A DNA stretch of 64,000 bases from Zygnema cylindricum. Taxonomy: Eukaryota > Streptophyta > Zygnematophyceae > Zygnematales > Zygnemataceae. This document shows, piece after piece, positions 43,496-55,575 of this stretch. The position numbers and the translations under genes are program-made. The notes below the pieces were generated by a model. That model was given only the letters and a program-made list of their open reading frames with translations. It searched no databases and had not been told where the DNA came from. Where the stretch lies: NCBI GenBank assembly GCA_037447655.1, contig JBBHKE010000842.1:1-64000 (forward strand). Direction: 5' to 3'. How positions within the stretch are numbered: position 1 is the stretch's first letter; the number at the start of each line of letters is the position of its first letter.

Positions 43496-44792
43496 GTGGA
43501 TGTACTGCTGTGCTTCACCACTGTTTTGTTTACGGACTGTGTATGTGTTAATGTTTTTTTCCGCCCTTCAAAATCATTTTTCCCCGCCCTTCAAAATCAC
43601 TTTTCTTTGTGTAGAATTGTGGAATTTTAATTTGTTACCTTCAGCTTGTTGGTCTCCAAATGAAGTCGGACATGTGTGCACGGACAAAACTCGATCTGAG
43701 TGTCAATTGAAACATTAACACTAATAGCGATATGTAGTGTAGTGTTTTAATTATGATTTTGTTTGTCCATTAAAAAACAGACAACTTACAGTGTCGAAGA
43801 ATCAATTTGTGTAGCTTTTCTTCGTCTTGTAGTGGATAGGTGGTGAATTAATGCTGGTTCTCGTGTCAAATGGACTATTCTATGAGTTTTCATCGTTTTC
43901 AAAAGAAACAAGATTTCCACGGCTTTCTCCATGTTGTCATTGTCAATTTAGGCTCAATATAGAGGCAGTTCTAGGTTTATTTATATGATGGAGGGAGTCA
44001 GTAGGAATTGGACTGGTGTTTTGATAAGCTGGCTATGACTCAGTTAGTTGTTCAAGTTTATTATCTATGTCAGTTAATAATTGTGGCGTTCAAGTTTATC
44101 ACCTGTGTCGGTTTATGATTGAGGATTACAAACTTTTAATCTGTGTCACTTAATAACTGTCTGTCATGATTGGCTCAGCAGAGTTTTTGGAGGATGATGC
44201 AACCACCAGTCCATGGCCAGGGAATTGGACAGCCCGGTTAGAGCAAAAGTCTCCTCCAGATCAAATTCTCCATGTCAGTTTTCTTATCCAGAGCAGGAGA
44301 AACCATTTCCCTTAATACGTGAATAGCCATGTCTATATTTTGGATTTATTCTTGTTTGCCTTCTTGTCTACTTTTTGACACAACGAGTCTAGTCATAGCT
44401 TTTACCTCTAATTACTACTCTACAGCATGTATCGCTGTTTTCGTTCATGTATTTTTTGGCCTTCAAACTCATTTTTCTCTGTGCACACCTGTTGGATTAT
44501 TTGGATGGTTGCAATTGGAAGCTAAGTTTCCTACCTTCTGATTGGTGGTCTTCAAATGAAAATTGGTTACCTGTGGATATAGAAAACCTGCTTTGAATGG
44601 CGAAAAAAACTTTAAAGCTAATAGACAAATATTTCCTAGTCTTTATTTGCAAGCTTGTCTGTTTTTTTTGAAAGAGGTGAGAGGCTGTACCAGCTTACTC
44701 TTTTTTCTGCATCTTGTAAAGCATATTAGCTTCCTTTGTCATTTTCTTTGTTTTGTCCTCCTATTTTTCTGGTTTGAAAAGCGCGCCAAATT

Positions 44793-44826
44793 AGGGGGAG
44801 GGGGAGGGGGAGGGGGGAGAGGGAGA
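44793..44826. repeat. G-rich (GGGGGA)n tract
   Basis: Four to five GGGGGA units followed by GGGAGAGGGAGAG, about 35 bp upstream of the first recognised exon of the unknown gene. Confidence 0.85.
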
Positions 44827-44861
44827 GCGTATGAATGGGTACCAGTTATGCTCTTTGTGAG

Positions 44862-47800
44862 AGAGTGAAAGGTTCGAAGCAATTCATGCGCGATTCACTA
44901 AGAAAGAGTGGATATCAAGAGGAAGTAGTGGCGATTGTGTATGTCTCTTTCTCATGCTTTTGTTGAATGTAGTTCAAATGTGCGAAAACAGTTGAAAACA
45001 CTTCCTTTGGTTATCCCATACTATATATGTATTTTACGATGTGACTTGTCTACTACGGGGTAATCACATATAGTGTTTTCAGTTGTTTTTGCACAGAACA
45101 AATTATGCTTTCAATAGGTAAAAACCATTGAACATTAGTCTCTTTTGTGTTAAAGCACAAACCTAGAGGGGAGAGACAATCGTCATAACTGCCTGTACTG
45201 CATAATTTTGTATTAATGTATTAAATATCGATGTAAAATGTAAATTTCTTCCGTCATGGTTACTTTCCCTCTATCCATATTGAAGCAATTCACAAGCAGG
45301 CTTGAATTTGTGTCTGCTTCCATTTTCATGCATGGTTTTTTCTGGTCATTCCAGTTGGTGAAGTTATTTTTCTATGTTTAATGCAGATAAGTGACGATAG
45401 TGAGGTTATCTGGGATTCAAACAGAAGCCTTGTCCTTTATGGAGGATCTCCCAGGATTCCCCATGAGGTATTTTCAAAGTACATACCTTGCAAATTTTCT
45501 GGATAGGATTGTAAGGACTTGTGGGAGAGACTGCATTCTTTTTTTGCCTTAGTAGCCCTTGTTTGAAAACTTCAGTGATGAACACCAGAACAATTAGCAG
45601 GCCACTATGATGTGAAATTTTGTGAAAATTTGCTAGTTTGTACTTTCAGACCTATCTGGGGCTGTAATTTTATGATATCAAAGAAAATCACTTTACTGTT
45701 TATAGCACATACATGTAAACATGCTCTGCATAACTTTTGCGCAGCGACATAGTTAGACCCCACTCCTCAGCCAATCACTATCAGAGTACGTTAATTATTG
45801 GCGTTAGCCTTTAATAGAATAAACTACACTAAATAATGTTTTGCAATGTGGCTCGTTGTGGGTTACTTAAGGAAATAGTGTTACTAACTCTTCTATGATT
45901 TTGGGTAAAAAAAACATGCACTTGATTTAGAAATTTAGTTGTAATAGCAACGGGCAGTGTACCGCTGTAACTGACTGTCTTTTCTTTGAACTGTCAATTG
46001 TCTTCTCTCCTCTCTCTCAGGCAAGGAATTTCAGTTCTTTAGGAACAGCTTTGCAAATCTCCCTTACGCCTGACGAGTTTTCGCCCGACATTGGATTTGT
46101 ATATGGCAGTGAATCTGAGGGAGAAGATCAACTTTCTCTAGCTGTAGGATCTAGTTTACATTCGTCCAGTATTTTTTCGTCACTTAATAACTTCTTTTCT
46201 ATGGCCGACTGGATAAAGTCGAATTCGCCAGGTGGGGCAACTAGGGTAGGACAGGAAGATACAACAGCAATAGTACCGAAACAAGGAGTGAGTAATTATA
46301 ATGTAAACGAGAAGGAGAAAAATGGTGGCTATTCCAGGTGAGAGTGCCATTAGAGTTTGTCCTGCTTGTAAATTGATGTCAAGAGAAAATATTTTGGAAG
46401 GAATTTATCATACACGTAAAGTTTTGGCTATCGTGAAGAAGATATTTGACAATGGGATAAGTTGCCAATAGCATTGCTTGTTATTTTGACCCTTTTTTTT
46501 ATACAACCCAGACAAACTCTGCAAATCATCAATAGTTTCTTTTATTGCTGCAATACGAAAAAAATTTGATCGACGGATCAGACTTTATTGAGTGACTTGG
46601 ATCGACTTCCTTTTTGATCCTGATCCGACGTTCTTTATTTATCTAATGCAATTCAGTACTTTTACTTCATTTATGCTTTAGTAATACATTTGGAATAAGT
46701 ACATTTCCTTCATTTATGCCTTAGTAATACATTTGGAATAAGTACATTTACTTCAGTTATGTCTTAGTAATACATTTGGAATATTGGAATAGTATTTGCA
46801 AATCTCAAGTCATATTCAGAGGCAACCCTTGTATCACCCAAAGAAAATAATTTTCATTAGTACTCCATAAGCACGCCATACTTCTACAGATACATACGAC
46901 ATACATAGTTATGGTTGCAGTCGCTGTTTAAATGCACTGTGTTTCTATTTCAAACCCTGTTACTGATATTTTCCTATCGGATCTTTTTTTAATAGCCACT
47001 AATGATGAATTTTGTACAGTATGAGGTTCTTGATTTAGCTGTGAGTTTTTTAAAAGTGTCTCATCTGTCCCCTATTGACACTTTCTCCCATTTTATGTTA
47101 TTGTGTATTGTATCTCTCTACAATGTTTTTATTCATGGGACTGGTTTGTTTTTTCAGAGAAGAATTTGCTCGTTGTCCGCAAAATGTTCGTCATCTACAC
47201 GAAAGGTTGGAAATGGAACAGGAAGAGTGTGTTCTGGCGAAGGCGAGGGCAAAATTTTTAGAGAGGAAGGTGATTTTTTTACCTTAAACTTACATGGGTG
47301 ACGAAAGTGAAAATGTTTACATTTCAAATGGAGACATTATGGATTTACTATTGGTGATTTTTCTACCTTAAATTTACCTGGGTGAAGAAACTGAAAATGG
47401 TTTCATTTCACATGGTGGCATTGTTTTTGCTGGGGTATGTATTGATGGTTTTTTATCTTAACTTTACCTGGGTGAGGAAACTGAGAATGGTTACATTTCA
47501 AATGGAGTCATTGTTTTTGAAGTTCATAGGGGTGGCTGTTACTTCACTGTATATTTCATGTTGAAAACTCTATTTACCTCCGTTGTATGTGCTCAGGTTG
47601 CTGATTTAGAACGGAAACTGCACATGGAAACGCTTCTTAGAAAAGAGGTTGAAGCTTCTCTCGCAGAGGCTATGGCCCGATTTGCAAATTACACCGTTGG
47701 AGTGAGTCATTTTTCCCCAAACACGGTGGTAGAGGAAATCTCAGAGCCACAAACTCCTTGCAGTCAAAGTGAACAGGAGGAAAGTTCAAGTTCGAAACCT

Positions 47801-50800
47801 GGAAATTTGAACCTTAGGAAGAGAGAGAAAGAGGGTGAAAGGGAGGGGAGCACAACAACTTCCAGTGCTACTACACCGAAAATCAAGGGCTCAGAGTATA
47901 ATGCAAACTATAATTTAAGAGGGAACGGAGGAGTGTTGGACTGGACTGAAGAAAAAGGGTTGAGAGGACTTCGGAATAAAATGGAGGGAATGGAATTAAT
48001 TAGTGGAAAAACGGGAAATGATGGTCCATCGGCCACCTGGGAGGAGGTAGCGGGTCTTCTTGTGGAAAAGAGAGACACAAGGTGTGTTGTTTTGTTGCAT
48101 GTTTGGTCCTTTTTTGTGTCTTGAAACTAAATTAATGTTCATGGAACTCTATAGAGGTTTGTGGATGTGAGAGCGACAGAATGCATGTTTTAAGTTTAAT
48201 ATCTGTACTACTTTTGCACATCTATATGGACTGCGTTCGTATCACTTCCTCTTACTGCTTATGCGTTTGCCTATCTGTCTGTCTTTGTTTTGCCTCACTC
48301 TACCTTTCTCTCTCTGCCTCTGCCTCACTCGCATCATCTCTCTCTCTCTCCCCTCCTTTTTCTCTATGCCTTTGCCTCTTTTTCAACCTCGCTCTGCATA
48401 CCTCTGCCTTTCTCTCTGCCTATTCTTTTGCCTCTGTGTCTTTGCCTCTCCCTCACTGACTTGGCGTCTGCATCATAAGCAACAAGAGAAGCAGAGAGAC
48501 AGTGAAAACCCAAAAACTGATTTCTCACAACGAGTAATGGTGGGTTTCAGGGCAATGTTCGAAAGGAGATTGAGTGGAATCTGGCGACAGATGGGAGAGG
48601 AAATGGGGGCTCTTGCGGAAGTGAGGGGTCAGGAGGAACAAGTGATGACAGAGCTTATGGCTTGGATGTCTCACCTCGTCCATAGACTTCAGGTGAGAAT
48701 TACCTGAGTATTTCAACCAATAATCTGTGGCTAAGGATTCCTTAGAAAAGTTCACATAAAATATTCCTAGTTATGATTCCTAATCAAACAAGAGTTTTCT
48801 GACGAGGATTGCTTTAGAAGTCTAAATGATAGTATCGAAGGAATGATTTCAGGTAAGATTGAAAAGTCCTTTGGTCTGTTCTTAACAATATTGGTACGCT
48901 ATATTTCCTAAATGAAGTTTGGACGTTGCTTTTCATTATATGTTCGTGTATAATCAGTGTGTTTCGCTGTGAATCACCGTTAGCGTTAAGAAATATATAG
49001 CGTGGGGTTTATTGATTCTAGTTTAGGTCCATCGAGAATTTTCAGCCGCTTACCAATTCACTGTTAAGAAAAAAACCACTTGGTATTATTTATGATACTT
49101 GATGTTCATGGGTCAGAAAAAGCTGGCACCGAATGTTAACGCTGATAGCTATTCATGGTGTAGGGTCCGAAGCCATGCCATACATCCGTTCTTATGAATG
49201 GCAATATGCTACACCGCCCATCGCTATTAGAGTCAGTGAATTATTTGCTTTAACACGTTATTAGAATGAACACACTGAAATAGGTTTTGCAATGGGCTTA
49301 ATATGGGCACTTACTCAAATAGTGTTATTGACAGTAATTTATTTATGATTTTGGGTCAAAGAAACACAACCTGGAATTAGAGTGATGAACTCTAATAGCA
49401 ATGGGTGGTGTACACGGTGAATCGCTGCTAGTGTTAATAAATAATTAGTATGAAACTGTTCGAGTGTTAATGATTTCATTTCCAGTCTAATTGGCATGGA
49501 CAATTGTAAAGAATTAACACTAAGAAAAAAAACAATTAGTATTAATGATGCTATATTGTGTGCAGAGGGCGAAAAAACTGGGACAGAATGAGTGTTACTA
49601 ATGCTAATAGCAATTCATGGTGCAGTTTTACTGTATTTTGACATAAGTCTTCATGCACTGCAGGAAGCAAATCAGCAGCATGGCATAAATAATGCCTCTT
49701 ACAGTGACCCAAATTGTTCTCAAGATGAAAACCTCAAATCTCAGGAAAATGGGACAAATAACTTTGCTTTTGGACGAACTTCTGAGCCTCTGACTTTTGC
49801 CGAAGGGGAAGGATTTGGAAATGGTAAAGGAGGAGATCCTCATGAACTGAGTTTTCGTTGGAGTTATACGAATGGACATTCTGATGAAGCTACAAATTTT
49901 GCGCAGCAAATGAGGGGAACACATGAGGGAAAATTAGAAGGTCAGCAAGATGACAAGGTTCTACTTGAGAGAGGACAATACCAGAGCTCTCTTGTGGAAG
50001 GTGGAGGGGGCGAAGGAGAGGCAAATCAGAATGTTACAAATTCTTGGCATAACCTGAGAGGGCGGTCCACACTTGGGGAGAATTCGGGAGGAAGAGAATC
50101 AGGTAGTACAGAAAACCATAATCAGGGACTTTCGACTGGTAGCTTGAAAGATAGGGACAGTGAGATGGGAGGTGATGTGAAGGTGAGAGAAATGGAGGAG
50201 AGAGGGGAAATGAGGACTGAAATCAAAAGTGGGTGGGAGGAAAGGTTGAAAGGTAGGGACAGTGAGATGAGAGGTGATGTGAAGGTGAGGGAAATGGATG
50301 AGAGAGGGGAAACGAGGGCAGGAAACAAAAGTGGTTGGGAGGAAAGGATGAAAGATAGGGACAGTGAGCTGGGAGGTGATGTGAAGGTGAGAGAAATGGA
50401 GGAGCGGGGGGAAATGAGGACAGATATCAAAAGTGGGTGGGAGGAAAAGGACCATGAAGAATGGCGATCAGAAAATGATACTCAAGCTTTTCAGAAACGG
50501 ACGAGTAAAAGACCTCCGGATTATCAAAAGTATGTGGAGCCTTCCGCCACAGATCTTGTGGAACAAATGGGATCTTATGGTCGAGATTTTGAGGCAAGTA
50601 ACCATAACAATAACCATAACAATTTTCAAGTTCCCAACTTGGGTTCAAATAGGAATGTGGAGAATGCAAATGCGATGTCTGTGTCAGTTACTAGAGGGAA
50701 CCATGGAAATGGGAACGGCAATGGAGAGGTCTTTGGTAAAGGAGGGGCAATTGGGAATTCTCCTCCTCGTAAAACAAACATCTCTGAAGGAAAATCTCCA

Positions 50801-52777
50801 GTATATCCTTTTGAAAGCCCAAGCAGAGTCGATCAATCTGCTCCTCTAGAAGAGGTGAAAAAATGGGGAGAGAAACCACCCGTAGGACCTTCAAGAAAAA
50901 CTTTTGTTGAACCGTCTGCGACAGATTTAGTAGACCATTATCGTCATATTTCCCCAAATGGAAGCATCTCTGCAGTTTCCACAAAACCGTCTCAGCCTCA
51001 GTTTCAAGAAACAGACGAGTATTACCGAGGACAGTTGAACTCTGCGGAAACCAATGCTGGTGGAGTGGAGGGGGGGAAGGAGAGGGAGAGGGAAAGGAAA
51101 GAGGGGAAGTTTTTTGAAAATGAACACATGAATACTACAGAGGGAAGTCGAGGACAACAAGATCAATCTGCACAGGGGGGAAGAGTCATGGGGGGAAGGC
51201 AGAAGCAAATTTCCGGTAGAGAAGAGTATTCGACTTATGGAGGAGAAATGGAGGGTGGAAGGAACGCAAATATGATGCCTTCTACAACGCAAACTACAAC
51301 TGCTCCACAATTTAGTGGAGGGGGAGGAGGAGGAGGACTTGCTGTTCAGGATCAATATAGGAACTCAGAAACAAATCGAAGGGGAAATATGGAGTCAGAG
51401 GCGAGTTCGACTGGTTGGGATTCTGGTGGACATATCTCAAGTTCTGGAGGAGGACAGGTGTGGGGAGGAGGAGGAAATAAAGAGGGGGGTGGAAATAATG
51501 TCAGTAGCCGAAGTTGGACTGTTGAATCTACGGTTTATGATGGGGAGAGTGAAGGCTCTCCTTCTCTGGGTAGACAATTTTCAATCGGAGATGAAGCAGG
51601 TGTAAACAGACAGTTAGCATCTCAGTTTTACAATGGACCGGGTTCCAGGCAACGAAGTAATTCAGAGCGGGTTTTGCAAGTCAGTCGAAGTGGTGGTGAA
51701 AGTAGTAGAGGTGGGAGACTTACTCCTCTCAACATCCCTCTTAAACCTGCGTATTTGAGGGCTCCTTCTTCATCAAGTAGTAATCAAGGATCTGGAAGTG
51801 TTCAGGGAGGAGGAGAGAAGAGAGGAGGCAAATTTGTGGGAGTGGAGGCTGGACCGATTACGTTGTGGGAATCCCCTCGGGAAGTTGAGGTACGAGAGGC
51901 AACTGTACGGGACAACAGAATGTCAGATGTTTTGAGGGCAATTCAATCCATTAAAACGGAGATCAGTTCCGTTATGGATAACGGGGATGTACGGGATCTT
52001 GCTCAGGGGAGTGGGAGAGAGGCTTTGGAGATCGGCAGTGAGGGAAGAGGAGGAGGAGGAGGAGGGAATGCTTTCGTAGTTCCTGGAGTTAGCCGTGACG
52101 ATCACGAATTTGCAACGGGGATTGATCCTAGGGCAGCAGGAGGTGGAGGAGGAGGAGGAGGTGATAACAACTTTAGTAGGTTAAGATCGACCTCTTATGG
52201 AAGCGATGGAGGTTTAGGTAAAGTGCAAGAAACTTCTGGAAATACGTGGTCTAGAGGAGAACCGGGTCGGAAAGTGAAGGAGAGGGAGAGGTCTGGCTAC
52301 TTTGTCACGTCGCCCATGGCATCCGTTCACTCCTCCATTGGTTTTGGTTCACTACTTGGAAATAATAATAATATGAAATCCCCAAATGATTCGTACAGAG
52401 AATATGGTTCTCGAAAAGGAGCTCCTCCATCAATTTCTTTTCACCCACCTCCTTTGAAAACCATGAATGGTATGCCTCCTCCTTTTCCTCCTATTAATTC
52501 TCCTAATAGTCCTTACGTTGGTCCCCCGGTCGGTCTCAAAGGACAACCGAGAGAGAGAGGATGGCTGGATGAGGGAATGACTCTCGTGACAGAGTTGGGA
52601 AATAGTGGAAAAGATTTCCTTCAGTTTGGGCCTCTGGGAGGGGGTGGAGGGAGAGAGCCTTTGTTTCATTCCCCTTTGGTCCATATTCCTAGTTCCAGTA
52701 GAAGCTCTACTGCCGCTAAGGAAAGTGAATCTGCTTCTCTCGCAGGAGATAGTGAGAGAGGGCAAAGAAGGGACTAA
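44862..52777 (+). CDS. Large multi-exon gene of unknown function (5' end missing)
   Basis: No family recognised. Exons consistent in phase: about 44862-44938 (FEAIHARFTKKEWISRGSSG; tentative), 45387-45467, 46021-46337, 47158-47269, 47597-48081, 48551-48692, 49664-52777, together about 1440 aa. Order: an N-terminal segment with ISDDSEVIWDSNRSLVLYGG; a serine-rich stretch; a predicted coiled coil (LHERLEMEQEECVLAKARAK, VADLERKLHMETLLRKEVEA); an acidic-serine linker; an amphipathic stretch (FERRLSGIWRQMGEEMGALA); then a 1037-aa last exon that is Gly/Ser/Glu-rich and largely disordered-looking. The last exon holds three 34-aa tandem repeats, two copies of a VEPSATDLV motif and Gly runs. Possibly a cytoskeletal or trafficking scaffold, but that is a guess. 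The gene itself is well supported by long open frames and matching splice phases; its start is not in hand. Confidence 0.72.
44976..45097. mobile_element. Small hairpin MITE, family C
   Basis: Left TGTGCGAAAACAGTTGAAAA; right TAGTGTTTTCAGTTGTTTTT then GCACA. About 120 bp with imperfect 25-bp inverted ends, in the first recognised intron of the unknown gene. Related to 53397-53530. Confidence 0.7.
45754..45961. mobile_element. MITE, family A, in intron of the unknown gene
   Basis: Right end GTAATAGCAACGGGCAGTGTA. Internal TTTTGCAATGTGGCTCGTTG and TCTATGATTTTGGGTAAA match 49210-49412. Left end degraded with a short insertion. Confidence 0.75.
46338..47157. other. Intron of the unknown gene with a short direct repeat
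   Basis: 820-bp intron. ATGCCTTAGTAATACATTTG-like units recur about three times between 46670 and 46790. No coding content. Confidence 0.6.
47262..47550. repeat. ~90-bp tandem repeat starting at an exon donor
   Basis: Three units begin at the donor of the exon ending 47269: GTGATTTTTTTACCTTAAAC (47270), GTGATTTTTCTACCTTAAAT (near 47354) and ATGGTTTTTTATCTTAACTT (near 47447). Each continues with ACCTGGGTGA, GAAACTGA and TACATTTCAAATGGAG-like words. Confidence 0.85.
48963..49162. mobile_element. MITE, family B
   Basis: Right end CTGATAGCTATTCATGGTGTA. Contains AAATATATAGCGTGGGGTTT and GGCACCGAATGTTAACG as in 33496-33712. In the last intron of the unknown gene. Confidence 0.75.
49210..49412. 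mobile_element. TA-flanked MITE, family A, 203 bp
   Basis: Left end TACACCGCCCATCGCTATTA; right end CTCTAATAGCAATGGGTGGTG then TA. Best preserved member of family A in this window. Confidence 0.9.
49411..49624. mobile_element. MITE, family B, abutting the family A copy
   Basis: Left end TACACGGTGAATCGCTGCTA begins at the same TA that ends the preceding MITE; right end CTAATAGCAATTCATGGTGCA. It ends 39 bp before the acceptor of the last exon at 49664. Confidence 0.85.
50150..50455 (+). repeat. In-frame 102-bp (34-aa) tandem repeat, three copies
   Basis: DRDSEMGGDVKVREMEERGE-type units start at 50150, 50252 and 50354, exactly 102 bp apart. Each ends in KSGWEE. They lie inside the last exon of the unknown gene, preserve frame and encode highly charged sequence. 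Confidence 0.95.
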
Positions 52778-53986
52778 AATTTGAAAAACGGGAACTAAAA
52801 TGGGGCACTAAAATGGTTATTTTTAATCTGAAATGGGAAGATCGGTGATCGGTAATTTTAGGTTTATCGTGGTAAAAAAAGATGTACATCGGTATTTTGC
52901 AAATATCACTGCAAATATCAAAGGCTTTTGTAAAGTTTGTGGGATTTTTAGGGACCTATTAGTCTCCTCTTAGAGCAATATTTTAGCTTTGGTATAAGAG
53001 GTGTAGACATATGACACATGTATTTTTTTTTATATGTGCAAGATAGTAATCTTTAGTGAAGTATTTTCTTTTTGAACGACAAGGGTTCTGTCCTGTTTTG
53101 TGAAGGTAATAACCGGGTGTATGAATGATACCTTCCGTTATTTCTGTAGTTCTCGCAATGCCTCAAAGCCCGTGGTTCAATTTTTTTTGTTTTGTTCTGG
53201 TTTCAAAAATTGAATAGAGGGAGGGTGGTTTAATATTTATTTTATTTTGGTTGCAAAATTGAATATCCGAAGTATGTCATTTTCAGTAGCTAAACAAATA
53301 AACAAGTTGCTCAAAACCAAATTCGAATCCGCGATTAATGTTATCCCAGCTCACATTCACTCGGTTTTAATCAAAACGGTTGGAATCATAGGTTTAATAT
53401 GCGAAAACAATTCAAAATGCTATGTACTGTTACTTCGTATTTTACTCGTTCTGTACGTGAACGTCATGTACCGTCATGGTAACAAGATGTAGTGTTTCCA
53501 AATGGTTTTTGTTCTTGCGCATTATGCCTATGTTTGGGATACTTGTGGTGTTTTTTTTCTTTAGTAAGCACTAAAAAATCATGCCACTAATGCGCTCAAA
53601 ATCGTGGGTCAAATTTTGGGAGTTTTAGTAGTGCCTGCACATAATGTTCAATTTTTAAGTTTATATGGGTTTTCGTCACATCCATTTTGCCTTGTAATAT
53701 GGTATTCTTTTGTTTTTCAGTATTTTTATTTCATGTCCATTGGTAGCGGTTTGATCTCCTCCTCTTTCACTACTGACACGCTGCAAAACAAGCAACGAAG
53801 AAATTATATAAATCATATAGTAAAAAAAGCACAATGGTAAACCATCTGTGAACAGGGAAACAAATACAAGGAAAAGCTGAATCGAAAATGAAACATTGCA
53901 TTCAAAATTAAAAGAGGAAAGTTATACAGGGTTCATTTATTTGTTTTTGCATATTTGCAAGCAGTCTCCCGAGATGGCTTTTCCTC
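52778..53986. other. 3' flank of the unknown gene; family C MITE inside
   Basis: AT-rich; presumed 3' UTR and spacer. At about 53397-53530 there is a family C hairpin element (ATATGCGAAAACAATTCAAA ... GTGTTTCCAAATGGTTTTTG). No further gene recognised. Confidence 0.5.
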
Positions 53987-55575
53987 TTGTTTGTGAAGGA
54001 AATCACCAGTGTTGTTTACCAGGCTATTTATTCATCTAATCTCTTAACCCATCGCCCTTCTTACCTCACTCGTACTTCCCCTCCCACCTCGACGTTCGTC
54101 TCCTCTTTTTCGGCATTTGACGATCGCCTCATGGACGTCCTCCACACTCTGTTAGGTCGTGGGGCATTCGATCGCGAGTCGGGGCCCTCAGCCCGCATTC
54201 AAGCCTCCCTCCCATGTATCTGTCGGGGGGTTGGGTCTATTATCGACTGCTCGTGTTGCTCCCGCTGCCTATTTGGGAAGTTGGTGTCTTATTGCCTCTA
54301 CCCTTGTTTCCCGTTTTTTGGCTACACCCCTGTTCTAGCTACTGTGGTCCCCCGCGTTTCAGACGGTGTGTTAGCGTTCCTGCGGACTCTATTGGACGCG
54401 TCACGTTCTCTTCCTCCCCATGCCCTAGTGGATGTGCCGATTTTCTCCACCTTGGTTACCACATCCGCTGAGCGTGTCCAGGAATCAATTTCCGACCAGG
54501 TTGTCGCCGCCATTAAATCTGACCTTCTTAAGGCGCTTCCCTCTGATTCTTCGCGTGCCCGTGTTCTCTCTTGTGGTGGACCAGGTTCTGGATCTTGGCT
54601 TTTGGCTACACCTATTTTGTCCACTCTCCGATTCTCACCTGCTCAATTCACCACCGCCCTTCGATTTCGCCTTGGCCTCCCCCATCCTCCTTTACTTGGC
54701 TCTCTTGTTTGTGCATGTGGTCGTGTTTTCGCGCCCGATGGTGTCCATCTGCTTCGTTGCTCCCATGGGGGGGATTTGACCCAGGCGCACGACACTATTC
54801 GCGACGTTGTTGCGACTATCGCTTCGGAGGGGGGCTTTTCTGTGCGTCGGGAGGTTTCTCACATTATTCTATCACGTCGGATCGATGTTGTTTTGCTTGA
54901 TGGTGCCCGTCGCATTTTCGGTGATATTATTTTGGCAAACCCTTCTTGTGCTACGGTTGTTGGACGGGCGGCTCGAAATGTTGGGGTGGCGGCTCGTGAT
55001 GCCGCTACGGCGAAAGAGCGTGATTATGCTCACAAGGACCCTATGGACGACTTTATTCCGATGGCGGTTGAGATCTTTGGTTGTGTGGGTGTTGCAATGG
55101 ACGAGTTTCTCCGTACTTGCGCTCGACGTGCTTTCGAGCGCCGAGGACCTGGGAGCCCTCCTCCTTTGGTCCTTACATCTTTTTATCGTCAACGCTTATC
55201 TGTGGCTTTACAGCGAGTGCATGCTTCTATTCTCCTCTGATCGGCTATCTCGGTTATGGCTCGTCGCCGTGTTTCGGACCTCCCTCAACGTGCTCCCCCG
55301 GGTTGGGGGGACTTACGGGGTTGCTTTTAGATAGATAATTGAGTTGGTGTTAGAGTTGTGGTTTTGGATTTGTGTGTTGCTGGGCTTTTCATTTTGGGTT
55401 TAGGTGCTTTTATTTGCCTTGTTGTTGTTCCCGTTGCTCTCTTTAGTTTTTTTGCCCTGGTAGTTTTTATGTGTTGGCCATACCACCCTTTTTGTACCCC
55501 CGGACTTAGATGGTTTACCATCGTGCTTTTTAATTTATCCTGCCTCTCTGTTACACTGCTTATCTTCCAATAAAC
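53987..55575 (+). mobile_element. LINE-like retroelement, 3' end with open C-terminal frame
   Basis: The open frame 53987-55240 (417 aa) resembles the C-terminal part of LINE-type polyproteins. RVLSCGGPGSGSWLLATP and FTTALRFRLGLPHPPLLGS precede a zinc-knuckle-like CACGRVFAPDGVHLLRCSH (CxC...HxxxC). RRIDVVLLDGARRIFGDI follows, suggestive of a restriction-like endonuclease fold, and the end is FYRQRLSVALQRVHAS. GC is higher than in flanking DNA. A T/G-rich 3' tail ends near CAATAAACATTC (55570). Reverse transcriptase motifs are not present upstream, so the copy is 5' truncated. Two decayed relatives lie at 14452 and 39018. The endonuclease assignment is inference. Confidence 0.6.

Noticed and set aside
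44886-44936. ATG at 44886 as the start of the unknown gene
   Set aside because: Using that frame requires a weaker donor (GTGTAT); the alternative frame uses GTATGT and reads more like protein, so the 5' end is left open.
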